From positions 62,001 through 126,000 of the forward strand of contig NZ_ATYR01000014.1 in the NCBI RefSeq assembly GCF_000427785.1: a stretch of 64,000 bases of DNA. Reading direction: 5' to 3'. The notes below the pieces were generated by a model. It was given only the letters and a program-made list of their open reading frames with translations. It had not been told where the DNA came from and searched no databases. The number at the start of each line of letters is the position of its first letter. The first letter of the stretch is position 1. This document shows, in pieces, positions 27,069-35,673 of the stretch. This DNA is from Massilia alkalitolerans DSM 17462 (GTDB lineage Bacteria; Pseudomonadota; Gammaproteobacteria; Burkholderiales; Burkholderiaceae_D). The translations under genes were made by a program, and so were the position numbers.

Positions 27069-27160
27069 TTTCATCACCCACAACCTTTAGTTTGATCGTC
27101 GGCCCGCAAGGGCCGGCTGACCATCCCGACCCCACCTCCCCCTCCACACTGGAATCTTCC

Positions 27161-28393
27161 ATGAGCGACATTAAAAAAGTAGTCCTCGCCTACTCCGGCG
27201 GCCTCGACACCTCGGTCATCCTGAAATGGCTGCAGGATCACTACAACTGCGAAATCGTCACCTTCACCGCCGACCTCGGCCAGGGCGAAGAACTGGAGCC
27301 GGCGCGCGCCAAGGCGATCAAGTTCGGCATCAAGCCGGAAAACATCTACATCGACGACGTGCGCGAAGAATTCGTGCGCGACTTCGTGTTCCCGATGTTC
27401 CGCGCGAACACTGTGTACGAAGGCGAATACCTGCTGGGCACCTCGATCGCGCGTCCGCTGATCGCCAAGCGCCTGATCGAGATCGCCAACGAGACCGGCG
27501 CCGACGCCATCTCGCACGGCGCGACCGGCAAGGGCAACGACCAGGTGCGTTTCGAGCTGGGCGCCTACGCGCTGAAACCCGACGTCAAGATCATCGCCCC
27601 GTGGCGCGAGTGGGACCTGCTGTCGCGCGAGAAGCTGCTGAAGTACGCGGAAGATGCCGGCATCGAGATCGACATGAAGCACAAGAACGGCGGCGCGCCC
27701 TACTCGATGGACGCCAACCTGCTCCACATCAGTTTTGAAGGCCGCCACCTGGAGAACCCGAGCGCGGAAGCCGAGGAATCGATGTGGCGCTGGTCGGTGT
27801 CGCCGGAACAGGCGCCGAACGAAGCCGAGTACCTCGACATCGAATACGAAAAGGGCGACATCGTGGCCCTGAACGGCAAGCGCATGAGCGCCGCCGAAGT
27901 CCTGACCGAGCTGAACCGCCTGGGCGGCAAGCACGGCATCGGCCGCCTCGACCTGGTGGAAAACCGCTATGTCGGCATGAAGTCGCGCGGCTGCTACGAG
28001 ACCCCGGGCGGCACCATCATGCTCAAGGCCCACCGTGCGATCGAATCGATCACCCTGGACCGCGAAGTGGCGCACCTGAAGGACGACCTGATGCCGCGCT
28101 ATGCTTCCTTGATCTATAACGGCTACTGGTGGGCCCCGGAGCGCGTCGCGCTGCAGACCCTGATCGACCACACCCAGCAGACCGTGAACGGCTGGGTGCG
28201 CGTGAAGCTCTACAAGGGCAACGTGATCGTGGTGTCGCGCGATTCGAAGACCGATTCGCTGTTCGACATGAACATCGCGACCTTCGATGAAGACGGCGGC
28301 GCCTACAACCAGGCGGATGCGGGCGGCTTCATCAAGCTGAACGCGCTGCGCATGCGCATCGCTGCGAAGGCACGCGCGGCCCGCGGCAAGTAA
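27161..28393 (+). CDS. argG: argininosuccinate synthase
   Basis: A 410-residue enzyme condensing citrulline and aspartate with ATP to argininosuccinate. The ATP pyrophosphatase P-loop [15 protein letters not shown] is at the N-terminus; [18 protein letters not shown] and [14 protein letters not shown] further match the family. It starts at the ATG at 27161, just before [13 protein letters not shown]. It is followed by a strong intrinsic terminator at 28411-28438, which closes the argF-argG region. Confidence 0.97.
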   Translation: MSDIKKVVLAYSGGLDTSVILKWLQDHYNCEIVTFTADLGQGEELEPARAKAIKFGIKPENIYIDDVREEFVRDFVFPMFRANTVYEGEYLLGTSIARPLIAKRLIEIANETGADAISHGATGKGNDQVRFELGAYALKPDVKIIAPWREWDLLSREKLLKYAEDAGIEIDMKHKNGGAPYSMDANLLHISFEGRHLENPSAEAEESMWRWSVSPEQAPNEAEYLDIEYEKGDIVALNGKRMSAAEVLTELNRLGGKHGIGRLDLVENRYVGMKSRGCYETPGGTIMLKAHRAIESITLDREVAHLKDDLMPRYASLIYNGYWWAPERVALQTLIDHTQQTVNGWVRVKLYKGNVIVVSRDSKTDSLFDMNIATFDEDGGAYNQADAGGFIKLNALRMRIAAKARAARGK

Positions 28394-28410
28394 GCTGTAA
28401 CGTGCTCATC

Positions 28411-28438
28411 GAAAGCCGCCTTTCCAGGCGGCTTTTTT
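28411..28438 (+). terminator. Rho-independent terminator after argG
   Basis: A perfect 10-bp stem AAAGCCGCCT/AGGCGGCTTT with a TTCC loop, running into a T-tract, 19 bp after the argG stop codon. Confidence 0.95.
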
Positions 28439-28465
28439 CATGGGTGCAGGCTATGTGAACGCGTG

Positions 28466-28590
28466 AAAAATTGGGTTCCCGCCTTCGCGGGAACGACGTG
28501 CATGCGCTAGCAATTTGATCGGATGCGGTCGTTCTACAAACCACCAACCCAAAGACCGTCGCTCCCGCGCAGGCGGGAGTCCAATTTTTT
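28466..28590. repeat. REPIN-like inverted doublet, second copy
   Basis: Left unit 28466-28498 (AAAAATTGGGTTCCCGCCTT then CGCGGGAACGACG) and right unit 28557-28590 (ending GGCGGGAGTCCAATTTTTT) are inverted copies with a few mismatches, separated by 58 bp. Each unit also folds on its own (TTCCCGC/GCGGGAA). The units closely match the doublet at 10344-10462, and the junction sequence GACGTGC after the left unit is shared. Confidence 0.8.
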
Positions 28591-28635
28591 GCGTACCATC
28601 AGCGGCAAATGCAGTGGTCGGCCGACAATACGCCG

Positions 28636-28929
28636 ATGGGAAAGCACTCCTTCGTCTACATCCTCGCCAGCGGTCGTTACGGCACACTCTACATCGGCGT
28701 CACGTCCGACCTCATCCGCCGCGTATGGCAGCACAATGAACGCTTTGTCGAGGGCTTCACGAAAACCCATCACGTACACCAGCTGGTCTGGTACGAAATC
28801 CACACCGACATCATCGCCGCCATTACCCGCGAAAAACAGATCAAGAAATGGCGCCGCAACTGGAAAATCAACCTTATCCAATCCACCAACCCCGCCTGGC
28901 ACGATCTCTACCCCACTATTGCCGCCTGA
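28636..28929 (+). CDS. GIY-YIG nuclease domain protein
   Basis: A 97-residue single-domain GIY-YIG protein of the small YhbQ/UPF0213-like group. FVYILASGRYGTLYIGVT carries the paired motif (here VYI and YIG), with the catalytic Arg in DLIRRVWQHN and the conserved Glu in ITREKQIKKWRRNWKI. Such proteins are widespread in proteobacteria, often next to repeats; no cleavage target is established. The ATG at 28636 fits the family better than one nine codons upstream. It directly follows the REPIN doublet. Confidence 0.85.
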   Translation: MGKHSFVYILASGRYGTLYIGVTSDLIRRVWQHNERFVEGFTKTHHVHQLVWYEIHTDIIAAITREKQIKKWRRNWKINLIQSTNPAWHDLYPTIAA

Positions 28930-28995
28930 ACACCAGAACAGCCCGTTCCTCTCCTTCGCGCTAGAATATCCGGTCCTGCCCACCATCGAGCGCCC

Positions 28996-31623
28996 ATGTC
29001 CCCCGAAGACGACACCGACAGCTTCCAGGCGCATGTCAGCGGCGGCCCAACGACAAGCCCGCCCGCCGCGCGGCCGGCCACGCCCCAGGCCGACGCGATC
29101 GCCATCATCTACCGCAACATCGAGGACGTCGTCTACCAGTACGCGGTCGAGGGAAGGGATACCTTTCGCTTTACCTACGTCAACCCGGCCTTCTACAAGG
29201 CCACCCAGCTCACGCCCGAACAGGTCATCGGCAAGACCGTCGACGAAGTCATCCCCGAACCTTCGCTGTCGATGGTGCTCGATCATTACCGCACCGCGAT
29301 CCGTACCGGCCAGACCCAGCGCTGGGAAGAACACAGCGACTACCCGGCCGGCCGCAAGGTCGGAAGGGTCTCGATCACGCCCGTGTTCGACGCCGCCGGC
29401 CGCTGCACCGACCTGGTGGGCACCGTGCACGACATTTCCGACGTCATCAACCGCGAGGAAAAGCTGCAGCAGGCCCACCGTGCGCTGGAGGAAGCCTTCG
29501 CCACCCAGGGGCGGCTGGCGGAATCGCTGCGGCGCGAGGAAGAGCGACTGGTGCTGGCCCTGAACGGGACCGGCGAAGGCGTCTGGGACTGGCGGATGGA
29601 CGAGAATTCCGTCACCTTTTCGGCCAAGTGGAAGGAGATCATGGGCGCCAGCGGCAACCCGGACGGCGCCACGCCGAAGATCTGGACCAGCCGCATCCAC
29701 CCCGACGACAATGCCCACGTGCGGCGCTGCATCGAGCGCTACCTGGCCGGCAACGAACCGCTCTACACCTGCGAATACCGGATCCGCCGCTTCACCGGCG
29801 ACTGGATCCGGGTGCGCTCGCGCGGCAGCGTCGTCGCACGCGATGCGCAGGGGCAGCCGCTGCGCATGATCGGCACCATCACCGACATCACCGAGGCCTA
29901 CCGCATGCGGCAGGCGCTGGAGAAGAGCCACGAGCGGCTCGCCCAGCTGGCGCAGCAGGTCCCGGGCGCCCTGTTCGAACTGGAGCACCGGGCCGACGGC
30001 AGCTTCGCCTGCCCCTTCATCAGCGACATGGCGCACACGCTGTTCGAGCTGGCGCCAAGCGCCATCCAGGCAGACCTCGGCTGCCTGACGGCGCGCATCG
30101 TGCCGCAGCACCAGGTACGCCTGCGCCGCGCCCTGGAGCGCTCGGCCGCCGGGATGCAGCCGCTACGGGCCGAGTTCCAGGTCGAGCTGCCCGACGGCGC
30201 GCGCTGCTGGCGCGAAGTGATCGCCACGCCCTCCCCGGGCCTTGACGGCGGCACCATCTGGTATGGCTTCATCGACGACATCAGCAGCCGCAAGCACAGC
30301 GAAGAAACCATCCGCCAGTTCACCGAAAAGCTCGAACGGCGTGCCCACTACGATACCCTGACCGGCCTGCCGAACCGGGCCCTGTTCCGCGACCGCCTCG
30401 AGCAGGCGATCCGGCGCGCCGAGGACGAGCGCGGCGAAGTCGCCCTGCTGTTCATCGACCTCGACCGCTTCAAGGAGGTCAACGACCTGCTCGGCCACGA
30501 CGCTGGCGACCTGCTGCTGGTCGAGGCGGCGCAGCGCATCCAGGCCTGCGTGCGCAAGGGCGATACGGTGGCGCGCCTCGGCGGCGACGAATTCACGGTG
30601 ATCCTGAGCGAAACGCGCGAGCTGGTCCACGTCGAGGCGGTCGCGCAGGCGATCCTGGATGCGCTCGCCCAGCCCTTTCCGATCCAGCAGGAGCTCCTCT
30701 ACATCGCGGGCAGCATCGGCATCGCCCGCTACCCCGAGGACGCGCGCGACCCGGAAGAACTGATGCGCAACGCCGACCACGCGATGTACCGCTCCAAGTC
30801 CTCCGGGCGCAACCAGCTGACGTTTTTCGAGGCGAACATGCAGGCGGCCGCGATCCGGCGCCTCAAGCTGCTCGCCGAACTGCGCAATGCAGTCCCCGGC
30901 AACCAGCTGGAACTGTATTTCCAGCCGATCGTCGACCTGTCCTCGAACCGGATCGTCAAGGCCGAGGCCCTGCTGCGCTGGCGCCATGCTTCCGGCGCCC
31001 TGCTGTCGCCGGATACCTTCATCGGCGTGGCCGAGGAATCCGGCCTGATCCACGAGATCGGCGACTGGGTGTTCCGCACCGCGGCCCACTATTCGAAGCG
31101 CTGGTCGGACATGCTGGCGCGCGACTTCCAGGTCAGCATCAACAAGTCGCCGGTGCAGTTCCAGGCCCAGGCCGACGCCGCCGACTGGGTGGCCCACCTG
31201 GACGAGATCCGGCTGGGCCCGCGCTGCATCAACGTCGAGATCACCGAAAGCCTGCTGCTGAACCTGTCGGACACGGTGCTGGCCAAGCTGGCGGCGCTGC
31301 AGTCGAGCGGCATGCAGGTGTCGATCGACGACTTCGGCACCGGCTACTCCTCGATGAGCTACCTGAAGCGCCTCGACATCGACTACCTGAAGATCGACCA
31401 GTCTTTTGTGAAGGAACTGGTGCACGACAACTTCAGCCGCACGATCACCGAGACCATCATCGTGATGGCCCACAAGCTGGGACTGAAGGTCATCGCCGAG
31501 GGCGTGGAAACGCCGGAGCAGTGCGCGGCCCTGAGCCGCGCCGGCTGCGATTATGCCCAGGGCTATCTGTTTTCGCGGCCGGTGCCGGCCGACCTGTTCG
31601 AGACCATGCTGGCCTGGCAGTAG
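28996..31623 (+). CDS. PAS-GGDEF-EAL cyclic-di-GMP turnover protein (bifunctional motifs intact)
   Basis: An 875-residue soluble protein with two clear N-terminal PAS domains (about 35-145 and 175-310), a third PAS-like region (about 315-435), GGDEF and EAL. The GGDEF motif RLGGDEFTVIL (about 529-533) is intact. The EAL motif has Glu657 in KAEALLRW and all major downstream residues: NKSPVQF, NVEITES, SIDDFGTGYSS, LKIDQSF, EGVETPEQ. It can therefore in principle both make and degrade c-di-GMP. No membrane helix is visible, so it senses a cytoplasmic signal. It is monocistronic, 66 bp after the GIY-YIG gene. Confidence 0.93.
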   Translation: MSPEDDTDSFQAHVSGGPTTSPPAARPATPQADAIAIIYRNIEDVVYQYAVEGRDTFRFTYVNPAFYKATQLTPEQVIGKTVDEVIPEPSLSMVLDHYRTAIRTGQTQRWEEHSDYPAGRKVGRVSITPVFDAAGRCTDLVGTVHDISDVINREEKLQQAHRALEEAFATQGRLAESLRREEERLVLALNGTGEGVWDWRMDENSVTFSAKWKEIMGASGNPDGATPKIWTSRIHPDDNAHVRRCIERYLAGNEPLYTCEYRIRRFTGDWIRVRSRGSVVARDAQGQPLRMIGTITDITEAYRMRQALEKSHERLAQLAQQVPGALFELEHRADGSFACPFISDMAHTLFELAPSAIQADLGCLTARIVPQHQVRLRRALERSAAGMQPLRAEFQVELPDGARCWREVIATPSPGLDGGTIWYGFIDDISSRKHSEETIRQFTEKLERRAHYDTLTGLPNRALFRDRLEQAIRRAEDERGEVALLFIDLDRFKEVNDLLGHDAGDLLLVEAAQRIQACVRKGDTVARLGGDEFTVILSETRELVHVEAVAQAILDALAQPFPIQQELLYIAGSIGIARYPEDARDPEELMRNADHAMYRSKSSGRNQLTFFEANMQAAAIRRLKLLAELRNAVPGNQLELYFQPIVDLSSNRIVKAEALLRWRHASGALLSPDTFIGVAEESGLIHEIGDWVFRTAAHYSKRWSDMLARDFQVSINKSPVQFQAQADAADWVAHLDEIRLGPRCINVEITESLLLNLSDTVLAKLAALQSSGMQVSIDDFGTGYSSMSYLKRLDIDYLKIDQSFVKELVHDNFSRTITETIIVMAHKLGLKVIAEGVETPEQCAALSRAGCDYAQGYLFSRPVPADLFETMLAWQ

Positions 31624-31638
31624 CCAGGCGCTGTTGCG

Positions 31639-32355
31639 CTAAGCGCTGTTGCGCAGGTCATCGACCGGCTCGTGCCCGAAGCGCTCCGCCAGCAGGCAAT
31701 CCACCAGCTTCGCGGCGCAATCGCCCGGCGACACCAGCACCCCGCCTTCCTTCATGTCGACGAAGCGCTGCTTGAGCGGGAATTTTTCATCCGGCGTCGC
31801 CCGGATCTCGGCCTGCATGTCGGTATCGATCACGCCCGGCGCCAGGCTGACGCAGCGCACCCGCGGGTCGCCGTCGAGCGCTACCGCCCGCGCATGCTGG
31901 TCGAGCGCGGCCTTGGTGGCGCAGTAGACGCTCCAGCCCGGGTAGGCGCTGCGCCCGGCCCCGCTCGAGATATGCAGGATGCGCCGCTCGGCCTGCGGCG
32001 CCGCCTGCACGAAGGCCGCGGACAAGGCCAGCGGCGCGCCGACGTTCAGGATGGCCGCGCGCAGCGCCGCTGCCGGGTCCTGCTCGGCCAGCGGCCCCAC
32101 CGGCGTCACCACGCCGGCATTGTTGACCAGCAGCGCCGTGTCGCAGCCGGCCAGGAAGGAGCGCAGCGTGTGCCCGCCCAGCCAGGCGGCCAGGGCCTCG
32201 GCGTCGCCCAGGTCGACCACGGCCTGCTCCATGCCCTCGCCAATTTCCGCATGTCCGCGCGCCAGTCCCAGCACGGGGATGCCGCGCGCCACCAGTTCCG
32301 CCGCCACCGCGGCGCCCAGGCCACGGCTGTGGCCCGTCACGACTGCCTTGATCAT
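31639..32355 (-). CDS. short-chain dehydrogenase/reductase (SDR)
   Basis: A 238-residue classical SDR. The NAD(P)-binding [15 protein letters not shown] is at the N-terminus, NNAGVV follows, and the catalytic Ser/Tyr/Lys appear in [20 protein letters not shown]. Substrate unknown. The ATG at 32355 ([12 protein letters not shown]) is preferred over a GTG four codons upstream. It lies 22 bp downstream of murB on the same strand and is probably co-transcribed. Confidence 0.9.
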   Translation of the reverse strand: MIKAVVTGHSRGLGAAVAAELVARGIPVLGLARGHAEIGEGMEQAVVDLGDAEALAAWLGGHTLRSFLAGCDTALLVNNAGVVTPVGPLAEQDPAAALRAAILNVGAPLALSAAFVQAAPQAERRILHISSGAGRSAYPGWSVYCATKAALDQHARAVALDGDPRVRCVSLAPGVIDTDMQAEIRATPDEKFPLKQRFVDMKEGGVLVSPGDCAAKLVDCLLAERFGHEPVDDLRNSA

Positions 32356-32377
32356 GCCCGCCTCCACTCGATGCTCC

Positions 32378-33430
32378 CTAGATGAATACCGGTTCCGGCT
32401 CCAGTTCGACGCCGTAGCGCGCCTTGACGTCTCCCTGGATCGCGCGCGCCAGCCGCACCACGTCCTCGCCCTGGGCGCCGCCCAGGTTGACCAGCACCAG
32501 CGCCTGTTTCGGGTACACGCCCGCCGCGCCCAGCGCCCGGCCCTTCCAGCCGCACTGGTCGATCAGCCAGCCGGCCGCCAGCTTTTCGCTGCCGTCCGCC
32601 TGCGCATGGTGCACCAGCTGTGGAAATTCGGCCAGCAGGCGTGCGCAATGTTCGCGCGACACCACCGGGTTCTTGAAGAAGCTGCCGGCATTGCCGATCT
32701 CGGCAGGATCAGGCAGCTTGCGCCGCCGGATCGCCTCGACCGTACGCCCGATCTCCTGCGGCGTCGGCTTGGTCAATCCGGCCTCTTCCACCGCCCTGGC
32801 CAGCTCGGCATAGCGCAGGTTCGGCGTCCAGGCCGCCGGCAGGGCGAAAGTGACGTCCAGCACCACCAGTTCGCGCCCTTCCGGATGCTTGAAGATGCTG
32901 TCGCGGTAGGCGAAGCGGCAGGCGGCAGCGTCCAGCGTGCGCACTTCGCCACTGGCCATGTCGTAGGCGCTCAGGGAATGGAAGACGTCCTTGGTTTCTG
33001 TCCCGTACGCCCCCACGTTCTGGATCGGCGCCGCCCCGACCGTGCCGGGAATCAGGGACAGGTTTTCCAGTCCGCCCAGTCCCTGGGCCAGGGTCCACTG
33101 GACGAAGGCGTGCCAGTTCTCGCCGGCCTGGGCCCGCACCAGGATGCGGCCGTCCTGCTCGCCCAGCAGCTCCTTGCCCTGGCCCGCCATGTGCAGGACG
33201 ATGCCGTCGAAGTCGCGGGTGAACAGCAGGTTGCTGCCGCCGCCCAGTACCAGGCGCGGCAAGCCGGCAAGCAGCGGGTCGCGCCGCACGGCCTCGAGCT
33301 GCGCCGCGCCGTTCACCCGCAGGTAATGGCGGGCGCGCGCCGGGATGCGGAAGGTGTTCAGGGAAGCGAGGGAAAAATCGTCGAGGATGGGCAGGTCGGC
33401 TTGCATGGCATCAGGGTGTTTTTTGGACAT
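32378..33430 (-). CDS. murB: UDP-N-acetylenolpyruvoylglucosamine reductase
   Basis: A 350-residue FAD enzyme of type I MurB that reduces UDP-GlcNAc-enolpyruvate to UDP-MurNAc in peptidoglycan precursor synthesis. FAD-binding GGGSNLLFT, the conserved [16 protein letters not shown], and the active-site [13 protein letters not shown] are all present. A second ATG eight codons in (33406) would also suit the family. Divergent from yajQ. Confidence 0.95.
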   Translation of the reverse strand: MSKKHPDAMQADLPILDDFSLASLNTFRIPARARHYLRVNGAAQLEAVRRDPLLAGLPRLVLGGGSNLLFTRDFDGIVLHMAGQGKELLGEQDGRILVRAQAGENWHAFVQWTLAQGLGGLENLSLIPGTVGAAPIQNVGAYGTETKDVFHSLSAYDMASGEVRTLDAAACRFAYRDSIFKHPEGRELVVLDVTFALPAAWTPNLRYAELARAVEEAGLTKPTPQEIGRTVEAIRRRKLPDPAEIGNAGSFFKNPVVSREHCARLLAEFPQLVHHAQADGSEKLAAGWLIDQCGWKGRALGAAGVYPKQALVLVNLGGAQGEDVVRLARAIQGDVKARYGVELEPEPVFI

Positions 33431-33553
33431 TATAGAGGCAAGCCCGCCCCGGACCCTTGCCGTGCGGGCAAATCTGGTGGCCTGCGGGAGGTGTTGTCCG
33501 TTAAAATAGAGGGATTCATCTATTCAGCAGTACCAAGAAAAAAGGAAACCGCC

Positions 33554-34039
33554 ATGCCATCGTTTGATGTTGTCTGCGAAGCAGACATGGTCGAAGTGAA
33601 GAATGCCGTCGAACAATCGAACAAGGAAATCACCACCCGCTTCGACTTCAAGGGCAGCTCGGCCAATGTCGAGCAAAAGGAAAAGGAACTGACCCTGTTG
33701 GCCGATTCCGATTTCCAGCTCGGCCAGGTCAAGGACGTCCTGATCAACAAGATGGCCAAGCGCAAGGTCGACGTGCGCTTCCTCGACGAAGGCAAGGTCG
33801 AGAAGATCGGCGGCGACAAGGTCAAGCAGGTCATCAAGGTGCGCAACGGCATCGAGACCGAAGACGCGAAGAAGATTACCAAGCTCATCAAGGAAAGCAA
33901 GATGAAGGTGCAGGCCAGCATCCAGGGCGAATCGGTGCGCGTCACCGGCGCCAAGCGCGACGACCTGCAGGCCGCCATGGCGTTGCTGCGCAAGGACGTG
34001 CAGGACCTGCCGCTCGCCTTCAACAACTTCCGCGACTAA
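33554..34039 (+). CDS. yajQ: YajQ family cyclic-di-GMP/nucleotide-binding protein
   Basis: A 161-residue YajQ-family protein with two ferredoxin-like folds. It starts [15 protein letters not shown] and contains [18 protein letters not shown] and the C-terminal [12 protein letters not shown], all diagnostic. In Xanthomonas and Pseudomonas relatives bind c-di-GMP and act as transcriptional co-regulators; a role as effector for the neighbouring GGDEF/EAL proteins is possible but unproven. A copy of the 100-bp palindromic repeat follows the stop codon immediately and may serve as terminator. Confidence 0.95.
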   Translation: MPSFDVVCEADMVEVKNAVEQSNKEITTRFDFKGSSANVEQKEKELTLLADSDFQLGQVKDVLINKMAKRKVDVRFLDEGKVEKIGGDKVKQVIKVRNGIETEDAKKITKLIKESKMKVQASIQGESVRVTGAKRDDLQAAMALLRKDVQDLPLAFNNFRD

Positions 34040-34040
34040 G

Positions 34041-34140
34041 AGCGCCTAGCAAAACCCCGAGGGCAAGGCGCATCGTCGAAGACAGTACGCCAGTACGGCG
34101 AGACGATGCAACGCAGCCATCGGGGAAATTGTTAGGCGCT
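34041..34140 (-). repeat. 100-bp long-palindrome repeat, copy 2
   Basis: The reverse complement of this segment aligns end to end with the repeat at 23440-23539. Ends are AGCGCCTAGCAA and TTGTTAGGCGCT, with an inner CATCGTC/GACGATG stem. Arm differences between the copies tend to be paired (for example CCCCGA with TCGGGG here versus CCACCA/TGGTGG in copy 1), which preserves the fold. It starts 2 bp after the yajQ stop codon. Confidence 0.85.
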
Positions 34141-34273
34141 CTAACGAGCTTCTTTGCAGCTATATTGGCTGTGCAAACCCCGCCCCGCCTTGGGGTAGAA
34201 TGACGGCCGCGCACAGGCGCGGCTTGTCGATGCATATGTACGCGTAGGGAACTACGGCGGTTTAAGGATTGCA

Positions 34274-35542
34274 ATGAAACGTGTTGATGATTTCCGCCTG
34301 AAGCTGGGCAACAAGGAATATGTGCCCATCATGATCGGCGGGATGGGCGTGGACATCTCGACCTCCGAACTGGCCCTCGAGGCCGCCCGCCTCGGCGGTA
34401 TCGGTCACATCTCGGATGCGATGGTGCAGGACGTGTCGGACCGCAAGTTCGACACCACCTTCGTCAAGGATAAGACCAAGCTCTACAAGTTCAACATCAA
34501 CAACATGAACAAGGCGGTGGTCCAGTTCGACCTCGACCGCCTGGCCGAAGCGACCCGCCTGCACGTGGGCTCGACCATGGAAGCGAAGAAAGGCGATGGC
34601 CTGATCTTCGTGAACTGCATGGAAAAGCTGACCATGAACGCGCCCAAGGAAACCCTGCGCACCCGCCTGTCGGCTGCGATGGACGCCGGCATCGACGGCA
34701 TCACCATGTCGGCCGGCCTGCACCTGGGTTCCTTCGATCTGATCAAGGACCACCCGCGCTTCCGCTCTACCTTCCTGGGCATTATCGTGTCCTCGGTGCG
34801 CGCACTGCAGCTGTTCCTGAAAAAGGTGTCGCGCCTGAACCGCCTGCCCGACTACATCATCGTCGAAGGCCCGCTGGCCGGCGGCCACCTCGGCTTCGGC
34901 ATCGACGACTGGAAGCAGTACGACCTGCACACCATCATGGACGAGATCCATGCCTACATGCGCGAGCAGCAGCTCGACATCCCGGTGATCGCCGCGGGCG
35001 GCATCTTCACCGGCTCGGACGCGGTCTCCTTCCTGGAAAAAGGCGCCGGCGGCGTGCAGGTGGCGACCCGCTTCACCGTCACCCACGAGTGCGGCATGCC
35101 GGATGCGGTCAAGCAGGAATACTTCCGCGCCAGCGAGGAAGACATCATCGTCAACGGCGTGTCGCCGACCGGCTACCCGATGCGTATGCTCAAGAGCACG
35201 CCGGCGATCGGCTCCGGCATCCGCCCGGGCTGCGAGTCCTACGGCTACCTGCTGGACGCCACCGGCAACTGCGCCTACATCAACTCGTACAACCGCGAAG
35301 TGCAGGCCAGCCCCGACGGCAAGAACATCACGGTGTTCGACAAGACCTGCCTGTGCACCCACATGCGCAACTTCAACTGCTGGACCTGTGGCCACTTCAC
35401 CTACCGCCTGAAGGACACCACCCACCGCCTGGCGGACGGCAGCTACCAGATCCTGTCGGCCCAGCACGTCTTCGAGGATTACCAGTTCAGCGTGAACAAC
35501 GAGATCGCGCTGCCGCCGAAGCAGGAAACCGTCGCGGCCTGA
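34274..35542 (+). CDS. nitronate monooxygenase-like flavoprotein with C-terminal Cys cluster
   Basis: A 422-residue TIM-barrel FMN protein of the nitronate monooxygenase/enoyl-reductase-like family. IGGMGVDISTSELALEAARL at the N-terminus and EGPLAGGHLGFG and VIAAGGIFTGSDAVSFLEKG form the flavin-phosphate region. Unlike short NMOs, about 90 extra residues follow the barrel, carrying KTCLCTHMRNFNCWTCGHF, a CxCx7CxxC cluster that could bind zinc or an iron-sulfur centre. The true substrate is uncertain. Ribosome site AAGGA precedes the ATG by 5 bp. Confidence 0.82.
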   Translation: MKRVDDFRLKLGNKEYVPIMIGGMGVDISTSELALEAARLGGIGHISDAMVQDVSDRKFDTTFVKDKTKLYKFNINNMNKAVVQFDLDRLAEATRLHVGSTMEAKKGDGLIFVNCMEKLTMNAPKETLRTRLSAAMDAGIDGITMSAGLHLGSFDLIKDHPRFRSTFLGIIVSSVRALQLFLKKVSRLNRLPDYIIVEGPLAGGHLGFGIDDWKQYDLHTIMDEIHAYMREQQLDIPVIAAGGIFTGSDAVSFLEKGAGGVQVATRFTVTHECGMPDAVKQEYFRASEEDIIVNGVSPTGYPMRMLKSTPAIGSGIRPGCESYGYLLDATGNCAYINSYNREVQASPDGKNITVFDKTCLCTHMRNFNCWTCGHFTYRLKDTTHRLADGSYQILSAQHVFEDYQFSVNNEIALPPKQETVAA

Positions 35543-35631
35543 TACAGCCTTCGCTTGCCGTTCCATATCTCCAAAGCCATGGTCCGCCGTGGCTTTGTGC
35601 TTTATGCGCCGCCCATAAGCGAAGGCGTGTA
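35543..35631. repeat. nested inverted repeats after the NMO-like gene
   Basis: An outer stem TACAGCCTTCGCTT (35543-35556) pairs with AAGCGAAGGC-G-TGTA (35617-35631) with one bulged G. Inside it, CAAAGCCA/TGGCTTTG (35572-35579 with 35590-35597) forms a second hairpin that resembles a weak terminator. The element starts immediately after the NMO stop codon and ends 42 bp before the next gene. Confidence 0.6.
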
Positions 35632-35673
35632 ATCTGATCATCCCAAGAGCGTTTTTCGCGAAGGGTCCCCGGC

